Shown: positions 33,855 to 43,834 of the stretch, one piece after another
Layout: every line of letters begins with the position of its first letter
Position numbering within the stretch: position 1 is the stretch's first letter
From: an uncultured Roseibium sp.
GTDB lineage: Bacteria > Pseudomonadota > Alphaproteobacteria > Rhizobiales > Stappiaceae
Assembly (NCBI RefSeq): GCF_947494555.1
Contig: NZ_CANLVF010000001.1
Location: 1,116,001-1,180,000 of the forward strand
Length of the DNA stretch: 64,000 nt
Reading direction: 5' to 3'
Notes under the pieces: generated by a model
Seen by the model: only the letters and a program-made list of their open reading frames with translations
What the model was told of the DNA's origin: nothing
The model's database searches: none
Translations under genes and position numbers: made by a program

Positions 33855-36800
33855 TTAGTCCAGACGACCACTGGCGTGGGCCAGCATGGTGTAAACCTTG
33901 CCGGTATCGGAGGTCAGATAGGTCTGGCCCAGCATATTGTCGCGATCATTTCTGGACACCTGTGCCAGCAGCTGTTCGAAGTCCGAAACGTAGCGTTCCA
34001 CGGCTGTGCGGAACTCCGGATCGCGAGAGTATTTCTGACGGATTTCGTCAAAGGTCTGTTGTCCCTGGAGTGTGTAGAGACGGCGGGTGAAAACATTCCG
34101 CTCCCCGTCCCGATACCGGTTCCAAAGATCAATGAACGTCTCGTGATCGATCGCACGGGCAATATCGACAGACAGCGAGTTCAGGCTTTCAACTGTCTGC
34201 AACGGTGTTCTTGCCATGCTCGTGTCGACACTTGCGTCATCGTCGCGGGAAGCTCTGCGCAGGAGATCGGCGACCCAACCTTTGCCAGCAGGATTGCCGC
34301 CTTGAGGCTGAGCCGGCTGCTGGCGCCGGGTTTCGACCGGCCGTTGTTGCGCCGGGCGCGGTTCGGCCGCGGGCGCAGCTTGCTGCGGTGCCGGCGTTGA
34401 CGGGGCATAGCTTGCCGGTGCCGGTGCGACGGGCTGCGGCGCGGGCGCTGCAGCGGTTGCAGCCTGAGCCTGCGGACGCGAGATATCGAGCGAATTGGAT
34501 TGCTTCGCAACGATTTCTGAAAGTTCCGTAAGCGCTCGGATCTGCTCGTTGACCACCTTGCGCAGCGCCGCGGAAGATTCTTCCGCCTCGTCCGGCAGGT
34601 TCAAGACACCCTGTTTCAGTTCGTTTCGGGTAGCCTCAAGTTCACGATGCACGTCCCGGGCTACGTCGCGCATCCGCGAAGCCGCATCATTGAAGCGATC
34701 CGAAGCATCACTGACGGTACGGGTCATCTCAGAGATGATGTCATCCTGGGCCGAGCGAATGGCATCACGGGCCTTCTGTCCTTCCATTCCAGCTGTCATG
34801 CGCATGGATTCGAACTGTTCTGCAACCTGATTGGACGCCGCTTCTGCGGCAGCACCAAGCATGTTGGCGGCTTCGCGCGCCCGGTCGTCCGCAGATTCCA
34901 GCGTGTCTGACAGGGTCTGAGTGAAGGACCGCATCAGGGTATCGACAGCTTCCGTCTTCGCCAGGAGTGTGTCCGCGACTTCCTCGATCGCCGTGCGGCG
35001 GTCGGTAACACGTGCTGCGACGGAGGCATTGGTGTCTTCCAGATGGCGAGCGGCACGTGTCAGCTCCTCGGACTGGTCGCCGAAGCGATTGGTGAGGTTC
35101 TGAATATCCGCAAGCGTGGTCTGGGTGACGTCGCGCAGGTTGGAAACCTGCTCATCGATGAGCGTGGTCGTCTGGTTGGTTTCCTGGACCGCGCGATCGA
35201 CCGCTGACCGGAACTCGCCGGCGCGGCGGGCGAGGTTGCCCTCGACCTCATTGAGGTTTTCCCCGGCGGTCGTAACGATACCCTGAAGATTGGCGTTGGA
35301 TTCCTCAACCTTGTTGAGAATGTCCGTGACATCGGCTTCAAGACGCCGCTTGGTATCAGTGAGCAGGTTTGCTGCCTGATCGCTGCGCTCACTGATGCTG
35401 GCGATAATCCGCTCGCCTGCTTCAACAAGCGTCCGCGTGGCGTCGAGGCCTGTGTGAGCGAAGGTCTCCGTCACATCGCGTCCTTTCACCGTAATGGCGT
35501 CAAGGATAGCTCCGTGGACCTCGGACAGCCGACCTGTGAGGTCGTTGGCCCGCGTTTCGATGGCATTGATGAGGTCGTTACCATCCGTCCCGACAATGCG
35601 GGCAAGTTCGCCGGACTGCTCGCCGAAGGCTGCGTTGAGCGCCGTCGCCTTCTCAAGCAGGTCGTTGGCAACTTCGTTACCCCGGCCAACCAGAAGTTCC
35701 GCCGCTTCCGACACAGCACTGTTGACCCGCGCACGGACCATACCGGCTTCGTTCGACATCTGGCCGCGCATTTCTTCCAGTGTGTTCGAAAGGGTCAGGC
35801 GTGCCTGTTCGCTTTCAGCAGACAGGTTCCCGGAAATCTCGGCGATGAGCCCGGAGAGATCGCCGCGGATCTTTTCGCTTTCGCCGGTGAGCGAGCCGGT
35901 GAATTCTGCAAGCGTGCCGGCATAAAGCGTGCGGGCCTTCTCGCTTTCCGCCGCCATGGCGCGCGCAGCGTCGCTGACCGCAGACAAGACGAGTTCGCGG
36001 ATTTTGCCGCTTTCTCCGGACATGGCACCTGTCGCCTGGTGCATGGCACTGCTGACCGTGTCGGCGGCTTTCTGGCTTTCGCCGACAAGAACGCCGCGCG
36101 CCTCGCCAACAGAACCGAGAACGATCTGCCGCATCCGGTCGCCTTCGCCTGCCAGCTTCTCGGTGGCCTGGTTGAGGGCCGTGTCCACGATATCAACGGT
36201 TTTGGTCCGTTCATCGGAAAGAGATTGCACCGCGGCTGCGACGGCTTCCTGCACAACGTCGCGAAGACGGGTGCTTTCCGTCGACAAGGTCGCTCCGGCC
36301 TCCGAAATCACGGTCGTCAGAATGTCGCGTGCGCGCTCACTTTCTCCCGTGAGCGTACCGGAAATGCTCTCAAGCCGCTCGTTCAGGAGTGTTTCGAGTT
36401 GCGTCGCGCGGCTGTCGAGCGTTTCGGCAACCTCGAACACCTTCGCGCCGAGCGAGACATTGATTTCGGCAATGCGCTCTGAAAGGGAATCAGTGAGTTG
36501 TTCGCTTTGTTTGCCGAGCACGTCGCCGGCTTCCGACAGCCGGTTGTCGAGCGCGCTCGTCATTTCGTCCTGACCCTCGACGAACGCCTTTGCGATTTCC
36601 TTCGTTCTGGAGATCAGGGTCTCCGAAATCTGGCGTGCACGCGCATCAAGCGTCTCGTCGATGCGATCCGTGCCGCTTGTCATTGAAGCGGACAGGAGTT
36701 CGGCTTTTTCCGCCATGGATGCGGCCGCACCATCGACGCGATCAGAGAGCGTCTGGCCGATTTCCGTCGCCCGTTCGGCGAGGTTGTTGCCGGCGTTCTC

Positions 36801-39800
36801 AATGCGCTGACCCAGCTGCAGGGTGATGGCATCGGAGCGGTCCGCCAGGACATCGGTGATGTTGCGCGTCTTTTCTTCCAGCGCATCACTGATGCCGGTG
36901 GTCCGGTTGTCGATGGCATCTGCAAGGATCTGGGTGCGTGTTTCCAACGTTGCCTCGAAAGAGGCTGTACGCTGGTCAAGCGTCAGATCAAGAGTGTTGA
37001 TATGGCTGCCAAGCGCCTGATCCATGGTCGTAATACGTTCGCTCATGGAGCGGTCCATCGAGGACACCCTGTTTTCAAGGGTTGCGTCCATCGTCGTGAC
37101 CCGCGCGCCGAGCGACGTGTCCATGGAATTGAAGCGGCTTTCCAGAGTGGTGTCCATGAAGGAGATCTTCTCTCCCAGAGACATATCCATGGATGCAAAG
37201 CGCTGTTCCAGTGACGCATCCAGCGTGCTGATGCGGTCGGTAAGCGTGGCGTCCATGGACGTGAACCGGTGCTCCAGCGAAGTGTCCATGGTGCTGATAC
37301 GGTCGCTCAAGGTTGCATCGATTGCGCCGTAGCGCTGATCGAGTGATGCGTCCATGGCTGAAATGCGCTCGCCGAGAGCGGTGTCGAGCGAGGCGATGCG
37401 ATCGCCAAGCGAGGCGTCCAGGGCGGTGCCGCGATCGCCGATCGAGGCGTCGATTGCAGCAGCACGCTCTGCGAGTGTGGCGTCGATTGCCGCAAGCCGG
37501 TCTCCGAGAGAAGCTTCGATCTTGGCTGCGTGGCCGCCGAGTGAATTGTCCAGTTCAGCTGCGTGGCTGCCAAGCGTCGCATCGACCGCACCAAGCCGAT
37601 CGCTGAGAGAGGCCTCGATTGCAGCTGCGTGATTGGTGAGGGTCGCGTCCAGTGTCGCAGCATGACCGCCGATTGCCGCGTCAAGGCGCGCCGCATGGCC
37701 GCCGATTGCCGAATCCGCTTCCGCGATCCGGTTCCCCAGTGATACATCCATCGTGTCGATGCGCGTCGCGAATGTCGTGTCGAGAGTGGAAAGACGGGTG
37801 TCCATTGCTTCAGACAACAGCAAGGTCTTCGTGCCGAAGTCCTCTATCAGCTGGCCACCGCGATCGGAAACCAATGTCTCCAGCTCGGAAAGCCGAGTTG
37901 AAAGGCCTTCGTGCAGTGCACCGCCGCGGATTTCGAGGGTCTCGGCGATCTGGCCGCTGACCTGATTGATGTCGTTGGCGACACGGTCGCCGCGGCTGCC
38001 GATAAGTTCGGCAAGCTGTGTGCCGGTTTCGGCAAGCTTGTAGGTGAGGGCATCTGTTTGCTGGCCGAGACCGTAGGCAAACTGGCTGGAGACGCTTTCC
38101 AGCGTGTCGCGGAAGCCGACCGTTTGCTGCTCGAGCATGGTCGCCATTTCGTTGCTGCGGGCCGTTAGGCGCTCGTCCAGCTCGGTGCCGTTGATCGAAA
38201 TCGCGGTGTAGATACGCTCGGAGATGCTGTCCAGCTTTTCTGCGAGTTCGCCGCCTCGAACGGAAATGGTCTGGGTGAGCGACCCGGCGGTTTCGTCGAG
38301 TTTGGCAGCGATCTCTCCGCCGCGCAGCGACAGGTCGACCACGATGCTTTCGCCGGTTCCGCGCAGGATTTCGGCAACTTCTGTTGACCGGCCCGACAGT
38401 GTTTCGACGATTTCCGCGCCGCGAATGGAGATCGTGTCCGTGACGGTCTGGCCGCGCTCCGAAATGCTTTCAACGACACGCGAACCGGTGGCCGCGAGGG
38501 ATTCGTCCAGATTGGTGACCCGGGTATCAACCGTGGTGACAAGTTCCTCGGTCCGTGTCGTGATCGTGTCGATAAGCCGTCCGGAGGTAAGAGACAGGTT
38601 AGCGTTGATTTCCTCACCGCGCTTGGTGATGACATCACCCACGGTAACGCCGGTGTTCTCAAGCGTTGACCGGAACTCCTCGGCCTTGCTGTTCAAGGTG
38701 GAAATAACGGACGTACTGGAAGAAGCCAGCGTCTCGTTGATCTCTGTGCCTCTGTCGGAAAGGGTTTCCACAAAGGCGTTCGCTGTTTCGGCGAACCGCT
38801 CGTTGACCTGGTTGCCGCGGGCAGAAAGAGTTTCCCACATGGTCGCGCCGGTCTCGGCGAGATTGTCGACCAGTTCGTGTCCTGTCAGTGACAGGCGGGA
38901 CACATAGTCTTCCGCGCGCACGGTCAGATTGTCGACAAGCTCGTTGCCGGATGCGTTGAGGGTTGCCCCAAGGGATTCAATACGGGAATCAACGGTGGAA
39001 TTCAGTTCCGCGACGCGGTTGTTGACGGCTTCGATCATGCGCTGAGAGGCCTGATCAACCGTTTCGCCAAGTTCGCCGGAAGTGCTTGAAAGCTGAGAAG
39101 AAAAGTTTTCGTGAGCACCGGCGATCGTCTCGCGGACCCGCTCTGCGTTGATCACGATGGATTCCCGCTGGCTGACCAGTTCTTCGATCAAGGCGCGGAT
39201 CTTCAATTCGTTGTCGTTGTAAGACCGTTCAAGAGAGGACACTTCGTTATGGACGAGAACTTCAAGTTCACTCGCTCGGGCGATCGCGCGCTCAATGCCG
39301 TCACCCATGGCGGCGACTTCGCGCCGAATGGCCTGGCCGACACTGAGGATGGATTCCTTTGCCATGTCTTCAGGTTCGGCAAGACGCAGGGCGACTTCTG
39401 TCATGCCGCGGGCGACAATGCGCATTTCCTGCGCGCGCCATATCATCATGGCCATAACGAAGAAGAAGATGATCGGCACCAGAATGGCGACTGCAGCCAG
39501 AAGAATTTCAGGAGACGAGAGCAGGGCCTGCGGATCGCTGAAGGAGACGACCTTGTCGGAGAAAGCGGACATGAACAGGCTGCCGCCAAGCGCAGCCCAA
39601 ACGATGCTCAGCGAAAGTGCTCCCCAAAACGGGGCGGAGGACGGACGGCGCTGCAGGCCGTAAATCAGATTTCCGATATTCCGGCGGTCGTCATTGGCAG
39701 CCGGCGGACGGTTGCTGCGGCCACGTCGGCGGGAGGAACGCTGCTCTTCTTTCGGGCTTGCGTTCTGGGGTGATGACTGTGGCTTTTGCTCCGGCTCCGC

Positions 39801-39953
39801 TTCCGCTTCCGCTTCCTTGTTTGCGGTCGCCGCGGAAGTGGTCTCATCGAAGTTGAAAGTTGCGTCTGGACCGCCAAAGTCCAGCTTAAGCGCTTCTTCA
39901 ACTGCTGAAAGTGCTGCTTCCGCCGGATCTTTAGCCTTTGTCGGATTTGCCAT
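33855..39953 (-). CDS. Giant growth-pole-ring (GPR/RgsE-like) apolipoprotein-type coiled-coil protein
   Basis: A 2032-residue protein, the largest in the window. Residues 1-100 are acidic then basic and look disordered. Two helices follow at about 109-131 and 150-172 (ending FFFVMAMMIW), so it is anchored in the inner membrane. QAIRREVAAMGDGIERAIARASELEVLVHNEVSSLERSYNDNELKIRALIEEL (about 206-260) is the conserved block after the anchor. The bulk, about 260-1800, is 11-residue helical repeat like apolipoprotein A. A Pro/Ala/Gln-rich linker at about 1825-1890 leads to a compact C-terminal domain (VESLNSLSVDIARAIDHETFIDLWNRYRDGER). Size, two-helix anchor and repeats match GPR of Agrobacterium (about 2115 residues) and RgsE of Sinorhizobium, which form a ring at the growing pole. 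The role as pole-growth scaffold here is inferred from that match. Monocistronic. Confidence 0.85.
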   Translation of the reverse strand: MANPTKAKDPAEAALSAVEEALKLDFGGPDATFNFDETTSAATANKEAEAEAEPEQKPQSSPQNASPKEEQRSSRRRGRSNRPPAANDDRRNIGNLIYGLQRRPSSAPFWGALSLSIVWAALGGSLFMSAFSDKVVSFSDPQALLSSPEILLAAVAILVPIIFFFVMAMMIWRAQEMRIVARGMTEVALRLAEPEDMAKESILSVGQAIRREVAAMGDGIERAIARASELEVLVHNEVSSLERSYNDNELKIRALIEELVSQRESIVINAERVRETIAGAHENFSSQLSSTSGELGETVDQASQRMIEAVNNRVAELNSTVDSRIESLGATLNASGNELVDNLTVRAEDYVSRLSLTGHELVDNLAETGATMWETLSARGNQVNERFAETANAFVETLSDRGTEINETLASSSTSVISTLNSKAEEFRSTLENTGVTVGDVITKRGEEINANLSLTSGRLIDTITTRTEELVTTVDTRVTNLDESLAATGSRVVESISERGQTVTDTISIRGAEIVETLSGRSTEVAEILRGTGESIVVDLSLRGGEIAAKLDETAGSLTQTISVRGGELAEKLDSISERIYTAISINGTELDERLTARSNEMATMLEQQTVGFRDTLESVSSQFAYGLGQQTDALTYKLAETGTQLAELIGSRGDRVANDINQVSGQIAETLEIRGGALHEGLSTRLSELETLVSDRGGQLIEDFGTKTLLLSEAMDTRLSTLDTTFATRIDTMDVSLGNRIAEADSAIGGHAARLDAAIGGHAATLDATLTNHAAAIEASLSDRLGAVDATLGSHAAELDNSLGGHAAKIEASLGDRLAAIDATLAERAAAIDASIGDRGTALDASLGDRIASLDTALGERISAMDASLDQRYGAIDATLSDRISTMDTSLEHRFTSMDATLTDRISTLDASLEQRFASMDMSLGEKISFMDTTLESRFNSMDTSLGARVTTMDATLENRVSSMDRSMSERITTMDQALGSHINTLDLTLDQRTASFEATLETRTQILADAIDNRTTGISDALEEKTRNITDVLADRSDAITLQLGQRIENAGNNLAERATEIGQTLSDRVDGAAASMAEKAELLSASMTSGTDRIDETLDARARQISETLISRTKEIAKAFVEGQDEMTSALDNRLSEAGDVLGKQSEQLTDSLSERIAEINVSLGAKVFEVAETLDSRATQLETLLNERLESISGTLTGESERARDILTTVISEAGATLSTESTRLRDVVQEAVAAAVQSLSDERTKTVDIVDTALNQATEKLAGEGDRMRQIVLGSVGEARGVLVGESQKAADTVSSAMHQATGAMSGESGKIRELVLSAVSDAARAMAAESEKARTLYAGTLAEFTGSLTGESEKIRGDLSGLIAEISGNLSAESEQARLTLSNTLEEMRGQMSNEAGMVRARVNSAVSEAAELLVGRGNEVANDLLEKATALNAAFGEQSGELARIVGTDGNDLINAIETRANDLTGRLSEVHGAILDAITVKGRDVTETFAHTGLDATRTLVEAGERIIASISERSDQAANLLTDTKRRLEADVTDILNKVEESNANLQGIVTTAGENLNEVEGNLARRAGEFRSAVDRAVQETNQTTTLIDEQVSNLRDVTQTTLADIQNLTNRFGDQSEELTRAARHLEDTNASVAARVTDRRTAIEEVADTLLAKTEAVDTLMRSFTQTLSDTLESADDRAREAANMLGAAAEAASNQVAEQFESMRMTAGMEGQKARDAIRSAQDDIISEMTRTVSDASDRFNDAASRMRDVARDVHRELEATRNELKQGVLNLPDEAEESSAALRKVVNEQIRALTELSEIVAKQSNSLDISRPQAQAATAAAPAPQPVAPAPASYAPSTPAPQQAAPAAEPRPAQQRPVETRRQQPAQPQGGNPAGKGWVADLLRRASRDDDASVDTSMARTPLQTVESLNSLSVDIARAIDHETFIDLWNRYRDGERNVFTRRLYTLQGQQTFDEIRQKYSRDPEFRTAVERYVSDFEQLLAQVSRNDRDNMLGQTYLTSDTGKVYTMLAHASGRLD
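36753..37808 (-). repeat. 32 consecutive 33-bp coding repeats (11-residue hendecads) in the GPR-like gene
   Basis: Residues 716-1067 divide without any gap into 32 units of 11 residues with the pattern (S/T/A)-L-x-(D/E/S)-R-(I/h)-x-x-(h)-D-(A/T). Examples are SLGDRIASLDT, ALGERISAMDA, TLSDRISTMDT and SLEHRFTSMDA. Conserved places are Leu 2, Arg or His 5, hydrophobic 6 and 9, and Asp 10. This is DNA coding repeat, not a CRISPR or satellite. Confidence 0.93.
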
Positions 39954-40232
39954 TTAGGATCGCCTCACGTCCGTACTCATTACACGCCGGTAAACTCGCC
40001 TGCTAACACAGGCTATTGTATTCCAAACTCACCGAATGCGTCACCTCGCGGTTACCGCTGGACTTAACTCAACCGCAAAAAATCGTTCTCTGGGAGGGCC
40101 GCCGCTGACCGACCGTCCTGTTTTTTCAGACGGTGCTCTTCCCAACCTTGCCGCATCAGCAACTGTAATGGCACAATCTCTCCTAACGAACAAGAAACGG
40201 CAATGGCATGAATCACTTAGGGGGCGGTTTCG

Positions 40233-40547
40233 ATGCCGGAATCAAAGAAAAATAACGCAGCGGAAGTTATTTCGGGCCGTGGCGATCAGCCAACCCTGAA
40301 AGTCGGAAATCTGACCGCCGCACAAAAGCGATGGTTGAGAAAAGGGTTGGAGCAACCTGGCGGCAAACTTCCTTTGTTCGATGAAAACGGACGCGAGATT
40401 CCCGCGCGCACAATCCGGGCCTGCATCGACGCGGGGTGGGCAGAGCCTTGGTTTTCCAACCCAATCAAGCCTGATTGGCTGGTTTGCAAATTGACCCCTG
40501 CCGCATTCGACGCGTTTGCCGCAAGGCGAATTCGCAAAAAAAGTTAA
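40233..40547 (+). CDS. Small conserved protein of unknown function
   Basis: A 104-residue soluble protein. The middle part LTAAQKRWLRKGLEQPGGKLPLFDENGREIPARTIRACIDAGWAEPWFSNPIKPDWLVCKLTPAAFDAF looks like a small winged-helix or helix-turn-helix fold: a helix, a turn with GG, a helix RTIRACIDAG, and a beta hairpin with KPDWLVCKLT. The layout recalls alphaproteobacterial proteins annotated only as hypothetical. GGGGGCGG upstream of ATG 40233 serves as ribosome site. It lies alone, divergent from the GPR-like gene (280 bp away). Function unknown, but DNA binding is possible. Confidence 0.68.
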   Translation: MPESKKNNAAEVISGRGDQPTLKVGNLTAAQKRWLRKGLEQPGGKLPLFDENGREIPARTIRACIDAGWAEPWFSNPIKPDWLVCKLTPAAFDAFAARRIRKKS

Positions 40548-40799
40548 CGCGACTTCGCATTGCAGCAACCGTTTCGTGAAGTGGAAATGGCGGAAAGACA
40601 ACGTTTTTTTCTCACGCGACTGGAGCGCGCGAATTGCGTGCGTTAACCAAAAATTCAGTTTTTTGGGGACATTGGCCTGAATCGCCCGATTTGGAGGCCG
40701 GTTTAACCGGGCGTTTGGGTCTTCAGCTCACAGTTTTTGACAGTAGAAGCCGACGGCGAGGTGCCGGCCGGTGAATTGTAATCAGTATGGAGTGCCGTC

Positions 40800-41162
40800 A
40801 TGGCCCCTTCATCCATGGCCCGCGTCAGCGGCCGCGACGGTCCGGATGCACCGATCGATCTTGTGCAGCTGGCAACAAACACCCTCGGAAACCGGGATCT
40901 CGAAGTCCAGGTCCTGCATCTTTTCAAATCGCAATCCTGTTCGACACTCGAGCGGCTTTCGAACGAAACAGACAGTGGGGTCAGGCTTGACCTCGTTCAT
41001 ACGCTCAAAGGATCGGCCCGTGCCATCGGGGCAGGGCGTGTTGCTGAAGTCTGTGAAAATCTGGAAGGGCGCATGAAGCAGACTTCCGACGCGGCGACCG
41101 AAGGTCTTGAGGCTGCCGTTGACGAAGCGAACACATATATAAGAGATCTGCTGACCGGCTGA
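40800..41162 (+). CDS. Hpt (histidine phosphotransfer) domain protein
   Basis: A 120-residue four-helix Hpt protein. The phosphorylated histidine is His67 in LVHTLKGSARAIGAGRVAEVCENLEG, the standard HxxKGxAxxxG signature. Leucine-rich helices at residues 20-55 and 90-117 complete the bundle. Such proteins relay phosphate between a hybrid kinase and a response regulator. No kinase or response regulator gene is next to it, so its partners are elsewhere. ATG 40800 has GGAG (40787-40790) upstream. The small overlapping frame at 40771 is a shadow. Confidence 0.9.
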   Translation: MAPSSMARVSGRDGPDAPIDLVQLATNTLGNRDLEVQVLHLFKSQSCSTLERLSNETDSGVRLDLVHTLKGSARAIGAGRVAEVCENLEGRMKQTSDAATEGLEAAVDEANTYIRDLLTG

Positions 41163-41264
41163 CTTATTGTCACATTCGAGCCGGAATTTCCCTCGAATAC
41201 GTCGCAGTCCTTGACCTTTGCGGTGGAAGCTTTATGTCGGATCAGCTGAAACCCGCAATTCTAG

Positions 41265-41600
<336 letters not shown>

Positions 41601-41623
41601 GCTGCCACTTCGTTTTGAAATCC

Positions 41624-41651
41624 AAAACCCGCCGGTTCCGGCGGGTTTTTT
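41624..41651. terminator. Rho-independent terminator after the ferredoxin gene
   Basis: An 11-bp stem (41624-41634 with 41639-41649), loop of four bases, followed by T residues through 41651. The A side at 41624-41627 gives a U tract for the convergent MFS gene as well. Confidence 0.85.
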
Positions 41652-41657
41652 AATACT

Positions 41658-42884
41658 TTACTCCGCAGGCTGAGTAACCCGTTTGCGGAACCAGAAATCG
41701 ACCTCGCGCCCGTCTTCCGGATCGCTTGGGATCAGCGAGGCCAGCACGAGGCTGACCGCTGCCATTGCCGCGCCGGCCAGGAAGACGGCGGCAGGAGACA
41801 CAAGCCAGACAAAACCGAACAGGACAGGAATGAACACCGCCGCGATATGGTTGATCGTGAAGGCAACGCCTGCTGTTGGCGCAATGTCGCGCGGATCCGC
41901 GATTTTCTGGAAATAGGTTTTCATGGCGATCGCAACGGCGAAAAACGCGTGGTCGATCACGTAGAGGCCGGCAGCAACCCAGGGGCTTGAGACGAAGGCA
42001 TAGGCAACAAAGACACCGATCAGACCAATATATTCAACGATCAGCGCCTTTCGTTCCCCAAAGCGCACGATCAGCTGGCCGATTTTCGGCGCAAGGATCA
42101 TGCTTAATACGCCGTTGATCAGGAAAAGGCCTGCGATTTCATGAACGTCATATCCGAAGCGCTCGACCATGAGGAAACCGGCGAACACCATGAAGATCTG
42201 GCGCCGGGCACCGCCCATGAATGTTAGCGCGTAGTAGAGCCAGTATCTTCTTCGCAAGATCAGCTTCTTGTGCTGCGGCACGCCCTCTCTGAAGTGAGGG
42301 TAGGCCATCATAAGGAACGCAAGGACAACGAGCGTCAGGCCGCCCGCAATCGCAAAGACCACCGTGAAGGAGAGATGAAAGGCCTCCCATGCAAAGTAAA
42401 CGAGCCCATAAGCGATCAGGGCAGCGAAAGAACCGACTGAAATGATCTTTCCCATCGTGGCGGCAGCTGTTGCTTTGGGAAGCCATTGAAGCGACAGCGA
42501 CTGAGCCATGGTTTCGTAGTAGTGAAACCCGATCGACATGATCAAAGTGGTGACGTAAAATCCGATTGTGGTTGGAAAGTAACCGGTAATGGCAACGCCA
42601 ATCCCCAACAAGAGAAGAGATGCATAGGCGAGCGTTTGTTCGCGCATGGCCAGCAACAGATAGACTGCGAGAAAGCTTAGGAAGCCTGGGATCTCGCGGA
42701 TCGATTGCTGAATGCCGATCTCGCGCCCGGTAAAATCGAGTTCCTGAACCGCGAAATTGTTCAACAGGTTCCACCAGGCAGCAAAAGACAGCTGCATGGC
42801 GCCAGCCATGATCATGAGAAGAACCGCTGGCGACCGCCAGCCTGTCACTTCATTCGGGAGAGCGTTTTGCGTGAAGTAGGTCAT
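41658..42884 (-). CDS. MFS transporter
   Basis: A 408-residue carrier with twelve helices: WRSPAVLLMIMAGAMQLSFAAWWNLLNNFAVQELDFTGREIGIQQSIREIPGFLSFLAVYLLLAMREQ starts it, and TLIMSIGFHYYETMAQSLSLQWLPKATAAATMGKIISVGSFAALIAYGLVYF is the centre of the first half. RRYWLYYALTFMGGARRQIFMVFAGFLMVERFGYDVHEIAGLFLINGVLSMILAPKIG opens the second half. I do not recognise a substrate class. The frame extends 40 codons to 43004, but those residues are hydrophilic and have poorer third-position G+C; ATG 42884 also leaves 158 bp for the divergent promoters. It may be regulated by the AraC protein encoded opposite. Confidence 0.75.
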   Translation of the reverse strand: MTYFTQNALPNEVTGWRSPAVLLMIMAGAMQLSFAAWWNLLNNFAVQELDFTGREIGIQQSIREIPGFLSFLAVYLLLAMREQTLAYASLLLLGIGVAITGYFPTTIGFYVTTLIMSIGFHYYETMAQSLSLQWLPKATAAATMGKIISVGSFAALIAYGLVYFAWEAFHLSFTVVFAIAGGLTLVVLAFLMMAYPHFREGVPQHKKLILRRRYWLYYALTFMGGARRQIFMVFAGFLMVERFGYDVHEIAGLFLINGVLSMILAPKIGQLIVRFGERKALIVEYIGLIGVFVAYAFVSSPWVAAGLYVIDHAFFAVAIAMKTYFQKIADPRDIAPTAGVAFTINHIAAVFIPVLFGFVWLVSPAAVFLAGAAMAAVSLVLASLIPSDPEDGREVDFWFRKRVTQPAE

Positions 42885-43042
42885 TCCGTAGCCATTCTTG
42901 AAACACATCCTGGCAGCGCTGTTGTTTGCTTCTAGACGCGATTGCAGCTTGCGTGTTAGCGCTGTTTTGTCATGATATGTCTCCCAGTCGCCAAAATCTG
43001 ACATGCGACCCCGGATAATGAAGCGAACCAGAGCAAAGTCTC

Positions 43043-43834
43043 ATGAATATCCACCCCGAACTGGCCGAGTTTCCGACAACCGAGATTGCAGCGCCGCTTA
43101 TCGGCTACGCGAAGTCACAGCCACGAGGGGCACTCAATGACTGGCATGCGCATGATGCGGCGCAGCTTTTTCATGTTGTGAAAGGCTCTCTGGCGATCGA
43201 CACCGAGCACGGGACATTCTTCGCGCCGCCGGAGCGCGCCGTCTGGCTGCCACCGCGTGTTGCACACCAGACGCGTTATCTGACTGACACCGACCTCAGA
43301 TATGTCTATGTGCAGATGGACCACACTCACGACTTGCCGCAGACGCCACAGGTGATCCAGGTAACGACACTTCTTCGTGCGCTTATCCTGGAATTCATGT
43401 CTTATCCGCGGTCTCAGACGGAGGAGGGACCTGCGGCTCGCATTGCAGCCGTCATCCTGGACCAGCTCAAGATGCTGCCTGCCGCGCCGCTGCAATTGCC
43501 CATGCCGCAGGACACGCGGCTGAGAACCTTGTGCGAAGCAATCATTCGCTGTCCAGCCAATATCCCCTCGCTTGATGAAGCCGCGCGCCGCAGTACTCTA
43601 TCAGTCCGGTCATTCGAAAGGCGCATGAAAGCTGAAACAGGACTCAGCTTCAGAACCTGGTGCCGTCAGGTAAAGCTTTTCAGGGCACTGGAGCTTCTGG
43701 CGTCGGGCCGGTCTGTATCGGATGTCTCGCACAAACTCGGCTATGAAGGCCCGAGCGCCTTTGTTGCGACATTCAAGAAAGCGTTCGGCTTGACCCCTGG
43801 CCGCTATTTCTCGGATGGTGATTCGAATTCATGA
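43043..43834 (+). CDS. AraC-family transcriptional regulator (cupin plus HTH_18)
   Basis: A 263-residue regulator. The N-terminal cupin-like sensor has LNDWHAHDAAQLFHVVKGSLAIDTEHGTFFAPPERAVWLPPRVAHQTRY, the usual small-molecule pocket of YpdC/YqhC-type AraC proteins. The C-terminal 100 residues carry both helix-turn-helix motifs: ANIPSLDEAARRSTLSVRSFERRMKAETGLSFRTWCRQVKLFRALELLASGRSVSDVSHKLGYEGPSAFVATFKKAFGLTPGRYF. It is divergent from an MFS transporter and most likely controls it; the inducer is not known. Confidence 0.88.
   Translation: MNIHPELAEFPTTEIAAPLIGYAKSQPRGALNDWHAHDAAQLFHVVKGSLAIDTEHGTFFAPPERAVWLPPRVAHQTRYLTDTDLRYVYVQMDHTHDLPQTPQVIQVTTLLRALILEFMSYPRSQTEEGPAARIAAVILDQLKMLPAAPLQLPMPQDTRLRTLCEAIIRCPANIPSLDEAARRSTLSVRSFERRMKAETGLSFRTWCRQVKLFRALELLASGRSVSDVSHKLGYEGPSAFVATFKKAFGLTPGRYFSDGDSNS

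Noticed and set aside
35454..36482. A 342-codon plus-strand frame inside the giant gene
   Set aside because: It is antisense to the GPR-like repeats; the repeat periodicity creates long open frames on the other strand.
36753..37808. 33-bp periodicity as a possible CRISPR or satellite
   Set aside because: Units are contiguous without spacers, differ in DNA and keep protein pattern, so they are coding hendecads.
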